Shown one piece after another: positions 1 through 6,329 of a DNA stretch of 6,331 nucleotides. Numbering within the stretch: the first letter of the stretch is position 1; each line of letters opens with the position of its first letter. A program made the translations under genes and the position numbers. The notes beneath the pieces were generated by a model. It made no database searches, had not been told where the DNA came from, and saw only the letters and a program-made list of their open reading frames with translations. This stretch comes from an uncultured Clostridia bacterium (lineage in GTDB: Bacteria; Bacillota; Clostridia; TANB77; CAG-508): positions 1 through 6,331 of the forward strand of contig CANQHH010000077.1 of the NCBI GenBank assembly GCA_947623615.1, given 5' to 3'.

Positions 1-1322
1 ATTTTTCCTCCAATTTGCTCATCACCTTGCAATTCAGAAACTACTTTTTCTACATCTGGAATTATATTTATGTATGCTGTTCCACCACCTGCTACAATTC
101 CTTCTTCAACAGCAGCTTTAGTTGCAGATAAAGCATCTTCTATTCTTAATTTTCTGTCTTTCATTTCAACTTCTGTTGCAGCTCCAACACCTATTACAGC
201 TACTCCACCTGAAATTTTAGCCAATCTTTCTTGTAAACTTTCTTTTTCATATTCGCTATGTTCTTCTTTTAATTGTGCTTTTAATTGGCTAACTCTATTA
301 CCAATTTGCTCTTTATCTCCCATACCATCAACAATTATAGTTGTTTCTTTTTGTACCTTTATTTGTTTTGCTTTTCCTAATTGTCTTATTTGTACATCTT
401 TAAGCTCCATTCCTAAATCTGAAGAAATAACATCTCCTCCTGTAAGAATTGCTATATCTTGTAACATATTTTTTCTCTTGTCACCATATCCTGGTGCTTT
501 TACAGCTACAACATTTAATACTCCTCTTAATTTGTTTAATATTAATGTTGATAATGCCTCTCCATCTATATCATCACATATTATAACTAATTTTCCAGAT
601 TGTTTCATTAACTCTTCAAGTAATGGTAATATTTCTTGAATATTACTAATTTTTTTATCTGTTATTAATATATATGGATTATCAAATATTGCTTCCATTT
701 TTTCTGTATCTGTTACCATATATGGTGATACATATCCTCTATCAAATTGCATTCCTTCTACAACATTTAATTCAGTTTGTGAAGTTTTTGACTCTTCTAT
801 TGTAATAACACCATCTTTAGAAACTTTTTCCATAGCTTCTGATATTAATTCTCCAACTTCTTCATTATTTGCTGATATACTTGCAACTCTTGCTATATCT
901 TCTTTTCCATTAACTGGTGAGCTAACTTTTTGTAATGCCTCTACTGCAGCTGAAACAGCTTTATCCATACCTCTTTTTATAGCCATTGGGTCTCCTCCTG
1001 CTGCTACCATTTTAACTCCTTCTCTTACCATACTTTGTGCAAGTACCATAGCAGTTGTTGTACCATCTCCTGCTACATCATTTGTCTTTATAGATACTTC
1101 TTTTACAATTTGTGCTCCCATATTTTCAAATGGATCATCTAATTCTATTTCTTTTGCTATTGTTACACCATCATTTGTAATTAATGGTGCTCCAAACTTT
1201 TTATCTAATACAACATTTCTTCCTTTTGGTCCCATTGTTACTCTTACTGTATCTGCTAATTTATTTACACCATTTAATAAGCTTTTTCTAGCTTCTTCAC
1301 CAAATTTAATATCTTTTGCCAT
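1..1322 (-). CDS. groEL: 60-kDa chaperonin GroEL (C-terminus cut by window edge)
   Basis: Cytoplasmic chaperonin subunit that forms a 14-mer double ring and folds proteins with ATP and GroES. Translating the minus strand from the ATG at 1322-1320 gives 440 uninterrupted residues, about 80 percent of the usual 540-550; the last ~100 residues lie beyond position 1. Visible hallmarks are an N-terminus beginning MAKDIKFG, the nucleotide-site TMGPKGRN near residue 30, TNDG with Asp51, the GDGTTTA loop at 85-91, the catalytic Asp396 in IEDALSATKAA, and AGGGTA at 411-416. The start is fixed by AGGAGGT at 1333-1339, 10 nt upstream. It follows groES by 35 nt and must be co-transcribed with it under the CIRCE-controlled promoter. 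Nothing is unusual apart from the truncation by the window. Confidence 0.99.
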   Translation of the reverse strand, partial: MAKDIKFGEEARKSLLNGVNKLADTVRVTMGPKGRNVVLDKKFGAPLITNDGVTIAKEIELDDPFENMGAQIVKEVSIKTNDVAGDGTTTAMVLAQSMVREGVKMVAAGGDPMAIKRGMDKAVSAAVEALQKVSSPVNGKEDIARVASISANNEEVGELISEAMEKVSKDGVITIEESKTSQTELNVVEGMQFDRGYVSPYMVTDTEKMEAIFDNPYILITDKKISNIQEILPLLEELMKQSGKLVIICDDIDGEALSTLILNKLRGVLNVVAVKAPGYGDKRKNMLQDIAILTGGDVISSDLGMELKDVQIRQLGKAKQIKVQKETTIIVDGMGDKEQIGNRVSQLKAQLKEEHSEYEKESLQERLAKISGGVAVIGVGAATEVEMKDRKLRIEDALSATKAAVEEGIVAGGGTAYINIIPDVEKVVSELQGDEQIGGK

Positions 1323-1357
1323 AATAAAAATTACCTCCTAAAAATTTTAAATATATT

Positions 1358-1639
1358 TTACTCTACTATTGCAAGAATATCTCCTTGTTTTACAATAATA
1401 AGTTCTTCTCCTTCATATTTTATCTCAGTTCCAGCATATTTGTTTACTACAACTTTATCACCTTTTTTTACAAGCATCTTTACGGCTTTTCCGTCTACTT
1501 CTACTCCTGGTCCTACTTCAAGCACTTTTGCTATTTGTGGTTTTTCTTGTGCAGCTCCTGCTAGAATAATTCCGCTTTTTGTTGTTTCTTCACCTTCCAA
1601 CATTTTTATAACAACTCTGTCTGCTAATGGTTTTAACAT
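1358..1639 (-). CDS. groES: Co-chaperonin GroES (10 kDa chaperonin)
   Basis: Heptameric lid of the GroEL chamber. The 93-residue product has the normal family length. It begins MLKPLADRVVIK, carries the mobile loop that contacts GroEL (about residues 15-33, with the hydrophobic tripeptide IIL in TKSGIILAG), then VGPG, the KGDKVVVNKYAG segment, and ends near GDILAIVE. The ATG at 1639-1637 has an ideal AGGAGGT at 1648-1654, 8 nt upstream. It is the first gene of the groES-groEL operon; the leader from the predicted start site is about 90 nt and opens with the CIRCE hairpin. Confidence 0.99.
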   Translation of the reverse strand: MLKPLADRVVIKMLEGEETTKSGIILAGAAQEKPQIAKVLEVGPGVEVDGKAVKMLVKKGDKVVVNKYAGTEIKYEGEELIIVKQGDILAIVE

Positions 1640-1706
1640 TTCACATTACCTCCTTAAAACATTACATCTAATATATATGCTATTACCATATAAAATATTT
1701 CTAGTA

Positions 1707-1733
1707 TTAGCAATCGTTATTAGTGACTGCTAA
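1707..1733 (-). promoter_or_regulatory. CIRCE operator (HrcA binding site)
   Basis: On the minus strand the sequence reads TTAGCAGTC, nine bases, GATTGCTAA. The CIRCE consensus is TTAGCACTC-N9-GAGTGCTAA, so 16 of 18 arm positions match and the spacer is exactly 9. The two departures fall at symmetric arm positions and still allow a G-U pair in RNA. It starts two bases after the -10 box, so it overlaps the transcription start. HrcA repressor bound here would block groESL and release it on heat or folding stress. hrcA itself is not in the window. Confidence 0.95.
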
Positions 1734-1735
1734 TA

Positions 1736-1764
1736 TTTATATACCCTCTGTGCAAAAATGTCAA
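1736..1764 (-). promoter_or_regulatory. Sigma-A promoter of groES-groEL
   Basis: On the minus strand a perfect -35 TTGACA (1759-1764) is followed by a 17-base spacer and TATAAA (1736-1741, five of six to consensus). Transcription should start near 1729, inside the CIRCE element. This is the usual arrangement for a housekeeping promoter held down by HrcA. Confidence 0.9.
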
Positions 1765-1821
1765 TAGGTATATTCAAATTTCACATATTTTTCACATTTT
1801 AAACTTTGTATAAAATTATGC

Positions 1822-1850
1822 TTGATACTTTATTTTAATTATGTTATATT
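1822..1850 (+). promoter_or_regulatory. Probable sigma-A promoter of deoD (extended -10)
   Basis: TTGATA at 1822-1827, a 17-base spacer and TATATT at 1845-1850, with TG one base before the -10 (1842-1843), making an extended -10. Start would be near 1857, about 25 nt before the deoD ATG. The divergent groESL promoter lies roughly 60-110 bases away. No operator was recognised. Confidence 0.7.
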
Positions 1851-1882
1851 GATTTTATAAATTTAGACAAAGGAGGAATATT

Positions 1883-2593
1883 ATGCCTATACACTGTAAT
1901 GCACAAAAAGAAGATATTGAAAAAAAAGTTTTAATGCCTGGTGATCCACTACGTGCAAAATATATTGCAGAGAATTTTTTAGATAATGCAAAGTTAGTAA
2001 ATACTGTTAGAAATATGTTTGCATACACAGGCTCTTACAAAGGAAAAAAAGTTACTGTATTTTCATCTGGTATGGGAATGCCTAGTATGGGAATTTATGC
2101 TTATGAACTTTTTAAATTTTATGATGTAGAACAAATTATACGAATTGGCTCTTGTGGTTCATATTCTGAATCATTAAATGTATTTGATACAATATTAGTA
2201 GACAGTTCTTATACAGAAGGGAATTTTGCTTATGAATGGAATGAACATGACTGTCACATCGCTAGTTCAAGTAATGAATTAAATACACAAATAGAAAACA
2301 CAGCAAAAAAAATAAATATACCTTTTACACGAGGAAATACTTTGTGTAATGACTGTTTTGATGGCTATCTTGACAATATACCTAAATTTATTGATAGATT
2401 TCCTAAAGATTTGAATATAATAGCATGCGAAATGGAAGCATTTGCATTATTTTATCTTGCAAAATGCTTAAATAAACAAGCTTCTTGCTTGTTAACTGTT
2501 GTTGATTCTTTTTACACAAAACAGCAAATTTCTTCTGAAGAAAGAGAAAAAGCTTTAAATGATATGATTATTCTCGCTTTGGAAAGCATTTAA
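1883..2593 (+). CDS. deoD: Purine nucleoside phosphorylase, DeoD type
   Basis: Cytoplasmic enzyme of purine salvage: purine (deoxy)ribonucleoside plus phosphate gives free base and (deoxy)ribose 1-phosphate. The 236-residue length fits the hexameric NP-I family. Residue-by-residue comparison with E. coli DeoD from memory shows His4 (ribose site from the neighbouring subunit), the phosphate site Gly20, Arg24 (in MPGDPLRAKYIAE), Arg43, Arg87 and Ser90 (RIGSCGS), the ribose-binding Glu183-Met184-Glu185, catalytic Asp208 and its partner Arg221. One oddity: the residue before the catalytic Asp is Val, where E. coli has Ser203, and the usual SDH becomes VDS, so base preference may differ. AAAGGAGG at 1869-1876, 6 nt before the ATG, supports the start. 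It is a single-gene unit, divergent from groESL and convergent with the amidoligase gene. Confidence 0.93.
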   Translation: MPIHCNAQKEDIEKKVLMPGDPLRAKYIAENFLDNAKLVNTVRNMFAYTGSYKGKKVTVFSSGMGMPSMGIYAYELFKFYDVEQIIRIGSCGSYSESLNVFDTILVDSSYTEGNFAYEWNEHDCHIASSSNELNTQIENTAKKINIPFTRGNTLCNDCFDGYLDNIPKFIDRFPKDLNIIACEMEAFALFYLAKCLNKQASCLLTVVDSFYTKQQISSEEREKALNDMIILALESI

Positions 2594-2596
2594 AAA

Positions 2597-2615
2597 GGAG
2601 GTGAATATCACCTCC
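2597..2615. terminator. Hairpin terminator shared by convergent genes
   Basis: A perfect 8-bp stem (GGAGGTGA, loop ATA, TCACCTCC) lies 3 bases after the deoD stop and 12 bases after the stop of the minus-strand amidoligase gene. Read on the minus strand it is followed by five T (2596-2592), a fair intrinsic terminator for the amidoligase transcript. Read on the plus strand the tail is AAATTTCTT, a weak U-tract, so termination of deoD is less certain. Confidence 0.75.
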
Positions 2616-2627
2616 AAATTTCTTACA

Positions 2628-4271
2628 CTATCTCATCGAATCGTCATCTAATTCTTCATCTTTTTCTTCCTTAAAATCTACACTCCTAAATACACTCATA
2701 TTGAATGGATCATCTCGTATTGGTAACTCTTTCATCAATTCATTATTAACCATATATCTTCTTAAATATATCTTTCTTTCATCTTCTGTAAATAAAATTC
2801 TTGTTAATATTTCAGCTTTCTCCACTTGAGGTATATCATCTTTTAGCAACTCTTTTAAACAAATTAATTCTTTTTCCTCTTTACTTAATTCATCCTTTTC
2901 CTGAATTTCTGCTAATTGCTCTGAAACCTGAACTATTCTACCAAATAACTTAGCATTTTCTATCCATGTATCTGGGTCTATAGTTCCATTGGCCACTCTA
3001 AATTCCACAGTATTATTTTTATTGTTTATATTAAATATATTTAATCCAACATATCTATCATCTTGAACTCTTTTCATATCATCAATGAACTCACTTAAGC
3101 TTTCTTCACTATATAACTGTATTGTTCCATTTTTTAATGCTTTACTTACTTTTTCTGAAATTGTTTGCGAAAAATCTCTTATTTTACTTCTAGGAGTACT
3201 TCCTTCCCTGTTACTCATAATATATATTATTCTTTCTGTATTTCCCCATATTTCATATAAATTTATATATGCCTCTTTACTTTTTAAATAATCTGCTCCT
3301 ATATGTATATGTGCTCCACATCTATTAGTTATATTTTGTCCCGTTTTTTTCATCATCTCACATACCATATACACATCTTCCACATCTTCCTCATTATCTG
3401 TTAGTATAGGTGATACTATTTCAACTCCTGAATTTAAGCTAAAATCATCTTTTGTTTTCCATTTTCGTCCATTTTCTCTATCTAATACACTTTGAATTTC
3501 CTCTACAATAAATGAGTATTCTCCTTCTGTTTCAACTTCTATACCTATTGTCATATTCGGATCTAAGCCAATTCTTTTATATTTCCTATTTCGTGGTAAA
3601 AAAATCTGTTTTAATAATTCTCTATCTTTAATAGTCATATTTATTATATTTTTTCCTCTATCATCACTTACATATTTATCCATTTGCTCGCTTCTTTTTC
3701 TTTCGTCTTTTATTGATGATATCAACAATATTTGGTTTTTTAATTGTGAAAATTCCATACTTTCAAGTTGGTGTATTTTTACATCATCATCTTTAACACT
3801 CATTAATACTTTTGTCTGTAAATTCTCACTTCCTAAATAAGCTAACATTTGTATTTTTATTTTATCATCTTGAATGAATCCTATAAGCTCACTCTGTTTC
3901 TTTGGTGATAATATATATGGTAATAAATATAATTTTATTCTATCACTTAATTTTCTTATAATCTTAATCTTTAAATCATCCATTAATGGTAATTTTAAAG
4001 CTCGTACCTTTTGCTCTTCATCTTCTATTTCACTTATAATTTTAAACTTAAAAAAATGATCTTGAATAAGTTCAAGTGCTGCTAATCTTTGCTCATCTGT
4101 TTTTAGTTGCATTTTGCATAATATTTGTTTTCTTGCAAATTGTGAATCAATAACCCTCATAGCTCTAAGTTTATCGTTTTCAGATTCAAAACTGTTTATT
4201 TTATCAATTTTTTCCTTTAAACTTAACCCCTTGAGTATTTCAAATTCTTCTTCTTCTTTTTGTATATCCAT
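2628..4271 (-). CDS. Helical-repeat protein with amidoligase_2-type ligase domain
   Basis: Predicted ATP-dependent amide-bond (COOH-NH2) ligase; the substrate is unknown. The 547 residues show three parts. Residues ~23-226 are about seven tandem units of 25-28 residues of the form hydrophobic-x-x-I-x-DD-x-x-K-I-x-x-L, clearest at 130-155 and 156-181, predicted to be a helical-repeat scaffold. Residues ~241-455 match the amidoligase_2 pattern: GIEVE (243-247), DDFSL with Asp275, GVEIVSP (282-288), CGAHIHIG (318-325) with His321 and His323, YVGLNIFN (407-414), and TVEFRVANGT (421-430). The rest is helical, with an acidic tail (EEKDEELDDD). No signal peptide or membrane segment is seen, so it should be cytoplasmic. 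The ATG has AAAGGG 8 nt upstream (4280-4285). It lies 42 nt after the SpoIVFB-like gene but has its own promoter. Family assignment is from motifs; repeat function and substrate are unknown. Confidence 0.78.
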   Translation of the reverse strand: MDIQKEEEEFEILKGLSLKEKIDKINSFESENDKLRAMRVIDSQFARKQILCKMQLKTDEQRLAALELIQDHFFKFKIISEIEDEEQKVRALKLPLMDDLKIKIIRKLSDRIKLYLLPYILSPKKQSELIGFIQDDKIKIQMLAYLGSENLQTKVLMSVKDDDVKIHQLESMEFSQLKNQILLISSIKDERKRSEQMDKYVSDDRGKNIINMTIKDRELLKQIFLPRNRKYKRIGLDPNMTIGIEVETEGEYSFIVEEIQSVLDRENGRKWKTKDDFSLNSGVEIVSPILTDNEEDVEDVYMVCEMMKKTGQNITNRCGAHIHIGADYLKSKEAYINLYEIWGNTERIIYIMSNREGSTPRSKIRDFSQTISEKVSKALKNGTIQLYSEESLSEFIDDMKRVQDDRYVGLNIFNINNKNNTVEFRVANGTIDPDTWIENAKLFGRIVQVSEQLAEIQEKDELSKEEKELICLKELLKDDIPQVEKAEILTRILFTEDERKIYLRRYMVNNELMKELPIRDDPFNMSVFRSVDFKEEKDEELDDDSMR

Positions 4272-4296
4272 TTTCTCTTCCCTTTTCTTTTTTTCA

Positions 4297-4325
4297 ATTA
4301 TACTAAATATGCTTTACGATTTCAA
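4297..4325 (-). promoter_or_regulatory. Strong sigma-A-type promoter for the amidoligase gene
   Basis: On the minus strand, TTGAAA (4320-4325, five of six), a 17-base spacer and a perfect TATAAT (4297-4302). The -35 box lies in the last codons of the SpoIVFB-like gene. The start would fall near 4290, giving a leader of about 19 nt that still contains the AAAGGG ribosome site. The amidoligase can therefore be expressed in vegetative cells without the upstream pair. Confidence 0.75.
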
Positions 4326-4910
4326 CCATATCACCCAAATATATGCAACTATAATCACTAACGATATATTTTGCAAATATAATATGGCTATACTTGAAAT
4401 AGCTGTTATCAATATTAATACTATTTTTGTTATTTTCTTTGTATATGTATATGATTTTTTCAAACCTAAAAATATATGTAATAATTCCTTTAAAATTCTA
4501 CCTCCATCTAATGGATATATTGGTAATAAGTTAAATGTTCCAATCAAAAAATTAGCATATATTATATTGGCTAATTGCAATTCTGTATTTACTGCCATTA
4601 ATCCTATACATATTGCTATTATTACAAAATTTATAATTGGACCTGCTAATGCTATGATTGCTCTTTTTATTGCCAAAGTATTGTACTTTGTTTTTTCTAT
4701 TTCATCTTCGTCTATAGTAAAACTAATTTGCAATCCTATTGGTATTATTTTTATTTCTTGTGGTTTGAATTTTAACAATATCCCTGCCAGTAAATGTCCT
4801 AATTCATGTATTATTGCAAATACCATTAATAAAATGTACATCTCTATTTGTGAAGTAATAAGAAAAAGTAATAAGAATAAAAATATTTTTAAATCAACCT
4901 TAATATGCAT
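4314..4910 (-). CDS. SpoIVFB-like site-2 protease (M50 family), no CBS domain
   Basis: Intramembrane zinc metalloprotease. The 198-residue product is very hydrophobic, with about six membrane segments (roughly 8-20, 25-45, 82-103, 112-130, 162-180, 182-196). The zinc motif HELGH is at 35-39 and the second motif NLLPIYPLDGGR at 127-138 supplies Asp135, both as in S2P enzymes. Its place directly after an M23/SpoIVFA-like gene (12 nt gap) matches the spoIVFA-spoIVFB pair of Bacillus, where SpoIVFB in the forespore outer membrane cuts pro-sigma-K. It is shorter than Bacillus SpoIVFB (about 288 residues) because the C-terminal CBS domain is absent, so it could have another substrate. The ATG has AAAGGG (4917-4922) 6 nt upstream. 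Fold and catalysis are secure; the SpoIVFB role is inferred from context. Confidence 0.85.
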   Translation of the reverse strand: MHIKVDLKIFLFLLLFLITSQIEMYILLMVFAIIHELGHLLAGILLKFKPQEIKIIPIGLQISFTIDEDEIEKTKYNTLAIKRAIIALAGPIINFVIIAICIGLMAVNTELQLANIIYANFLIGTFNLLPIYPLDGGRILKELLHIFLGLKKSYTYTKKITKIVLILITAISSIAILYLQNISLVIIVAYIWVIWLKS

Positions 4911-4922
4911 ATTATTCCCTTT

Positions 4923-5829
4923 CTAAAACTTTAATATATACTCTGGATTTATAGTCCTATCTTTTCTTATTATTTCAAAATGCAGGTGTGGTCCAGTTGC
5001 CCTTCCTGTTGAACCAACTTCTGCTATCTTTTGTCCCTGCTTTACTTTTTCATTTTTCTTAACTACTATTTTACTGCAATGAGCATATCTTGTCATAACA
5101 TCTCCATTTTTTATCTCTACATGCTTTCCGGTAATCTCCTTCTGATGATACTAATGTTACATTTCCCTCCATTGCAGCATATATTGCTGTTCCTGTTTCA
5201 GCTCCAATATCAATTCCTTGATGATTAGCTGATATTATATCTGTTTTTTCTCTCGCTCCATATCTTGAAGTAACTGTACCTTTTAATGGTAGTTTAAAAC
5301 TATAGTTTTTCTTTACATATTCTGCATCTTGCTCCATTGTTGTTTTTTTACTTTCTTTGTTTGATGTTTCTTCTTGTATTTCGTTTGTCTCTGCTCCTCC
5401 TACTCCGCCATTTTCATTTTTTTCTTGTTCATTTATCCCATTATTTACTTCATTTATTGGTTGTTCCTCCTCTTGGTTTTCTAAAACTATTCCCAAACTA
5501 CTCAACTTGTCTTTATTGTTTTCTACAAACATACTTATTTGCTGATATACATTACCAAAATTTATATCATAAGATAACATCTCTCTTGTTTTATTTATTA
5601 CATTATCTGAAAATATATAATTAGAATTTTTTATTAAATAAAATACTATATATATAACTGCACAAATGGCTATCTGCAAACCCATCTTTTTAAATAAAGA
5701 AATTTTACTTTTATTAGTATTTACACTATTGGTAGAAACCCTTATTCCATTACCATTAGACATTCTTCTCCTATTATATATTTCCTCAGCTCTTCTTATT
5801 CTTTCTTCTTGACTAATAGTTTTTTCCAA
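4923..5829 (-). pseudogene. SpoIVFA-like M23 peptidase, frameshifted
   Basis: Membrane-anchored LytM/M23 protein, probably the partner of the following protease. From a TTG at 5829-5827 the frame gives 233 sensible residues: a basic N-terminus, one membrane segment (about 50-67), a low-complexity Glu/Asn linker (about 117-170), then the M23 domain with HQGID (His203, Asp207). It then derails into 19 unrelated residues and stops at 5071. Dropping one base at 5130/5131 restores a 301-residue protein ending at the TAG at 4923-4925, with RYAHCS (His250) and GPHLHFE (His281, His283). These match LytM active-site order and spacing (210, 214, 260, 291, 293). As given, the protein lacks half its catalytic residues and is probably inactive, unless the extra base is a sequence error. 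The TTG start is favoured by GAGGTG 8 nt upstream; a later ATG at 5763-5761 has AGGAG only 4 nt away and would lose a conserved-looking basic segment. Confidence 0.8.
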
Positions 5830-5833
5830 AACA

Positions 5834-5888
5834 AAAACACCTCTTCCTTTGTTGTTTTTTTAATTTATATGTCCATTCGAGGTGTTTT
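5834..5888 (-). promoter_or_regulatory. Inverted repeat hiding the ribosome site of the SpoIVFA-like gene
   Basis: On the minus strand, AAAACACCTC (5888-5879) and GAGGTGTTTT (5843-5834) are perfect 10-bp complements around a 35-nt loop. The second arm contains the GAGGTG Shine-Dalgarno of the TTG start at 5829, so a transcript entering from upstream would pair it. A second purine run, AAAGGA, stays in the loop but is about 15 nt from the start. The arm followed by TTTTTGTTTT also resembles a terminator tail, though the loop is long for one. Confidence 0.55.
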
Positions 5889-5892
5889 ATAA
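5864..5892 (-). promoter_or_regulatory. Possible sigma-E-like promoter of the SpoIVFA/SpoIVFB-like pair
   Basis: On the minus strand, TTATAAA (5886-5892), 14 bases, CATATAAA (5864-5871). Compared with the Bacillus sigma-E pattern (KMATATT, 14-15 bases, CATACAMT), the -35 keeps its central ATA and the -10 matches 6 of 8; the spacing is right. The Bacillus spoIVF operon is sigma-E dependent, which fits. Read as sigma-A it is TTATAA-17-TATAAA, with a poor -35. In this AT-rich DNA chance matches are common. Confidence 0.35.
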
Positions 5893-5930
5893 CTAATTTT
5901 TTAAATACTTTTGTAGCGAAGCCACTTTTC

Positions 5931-6329
5931 TTAATTTATTTCCAAATATTTTTTCATTATTTCATTTGCAAATTTATTAATTATTATATAATTATCTGTC
6001 ATTCCTTCTCTATTTATGTATTTACCTAATATTTCCGCATCAACCCTTTCTAGCATAATTAATTTATCAAATTTTAACATTGATAATATATATGTGATTT
6101 CATCATATAAAATAAATGCATCTTCTTCATAATTATCCTTGTTTTCATTTAATTTTATTACTTTTATGTTATCTAAAAAAGTATTTGCTACTGCTCTTTT
6201 TTCCATTTCCGCTTCTTTTTCTTCTTCAGTCATCTCATAAAAATCTTTATTTATAAAACTCCTTACTAAGCTATCCATATCTTTGTACTGGTATTTTTCA
6301 TCTCTCTCTATAACAATTAAATTTTCCAT
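5931..6329 (-). CDS. Unrecognised acidic 132-residue protein (start near window edge)
   Basis: Function not recognised. From the ATG at 6329-6327 the frame gives 132 residues ending KKYLEIN. It is soluble-looking, with no signal peptide or membrane segment. It has an acidic, helical middle (MTEEEKEAEMEKR, residues ~33-45), then an acidic stretch (NYEEDAFILYDE), hydrophobic ILSMLKFDKLIML, and a short mixed C-terminus. The ribosome site is outside the window, and the frame might extend past 6331, so the true start is unknown. It is on the same strand as, and 101 nt before, the SpoIVFA-like gene. No clear terminator separates them, so read-through into that gene is plausible. Codon use looks like its neighbours, which supports a real gene. 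Confidence 0.7.
   Translation of the reverse strand: MENLIVIERDEKYQYKDMDSLVRSFINKDFYEMTEEEKEAEMEKRAVANTFLDNIKVIKLNENKDNYEEDAFILYDEITYILSMLKFDKLIMLERVDAEILGKYINREGMTDNYIIINKFANEIMKKYLEIN

Noticed and set aside
70..639. Plus-strand open frame of 189 residues opposite groEL
   Set aside because: The minus strand encodes unmistakable GroEL throughout; the plus frame is a shadow without a ribosome site or known domain.
1734..1882. Search for a riboswitch or small RNA between groES and deoD
   Set aside because: The 149 bases are accounted for by two divergent promoters and a ribosome site; no purine-riboswitch core or stable hairpin was recognised.
4272..4313. Three-gene operon uniting the M23, M50 and amidoligase genes as one functional system
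   Set aside because: The amidoligase gene has its own near-consensus promoter and a wider gap than the 12 nt between the first two genes, so adjacency alone is weak evidence of joint function.
4114..4926. Long plus-strand open frame of 270 residues opposite the SpoIVFB-like gene
   Set aside because: It runs antisense across the protease and the ends of both neighbours, has no family motif, and its composition reflects the complement of AT-rich membrane-protein codons. The minus strand has catalytic motifs and ribosome sites.
5834..5888. Inverted repeat considered as an intrinsic terminator of the upstream gene
   Set aside because: A T-rich run does follow the second arm, but the 35-nt loop is long, only six pairs at the loop end include the G-C pairs, and the arm coincides with the ribosome site of the next gene. 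Attenuation cannot be fully excluded.
5913..5925. Small hairpin (GTGGC, TTC, GCTAC on the minus strand) after the 132-residue gene, considered as a terminator
   Set aside because: The stem is 5 bp with a G-U pair, and no T-tract follows on the minus strand; on the plus strand one pair is a mismatch. Too weak to call.
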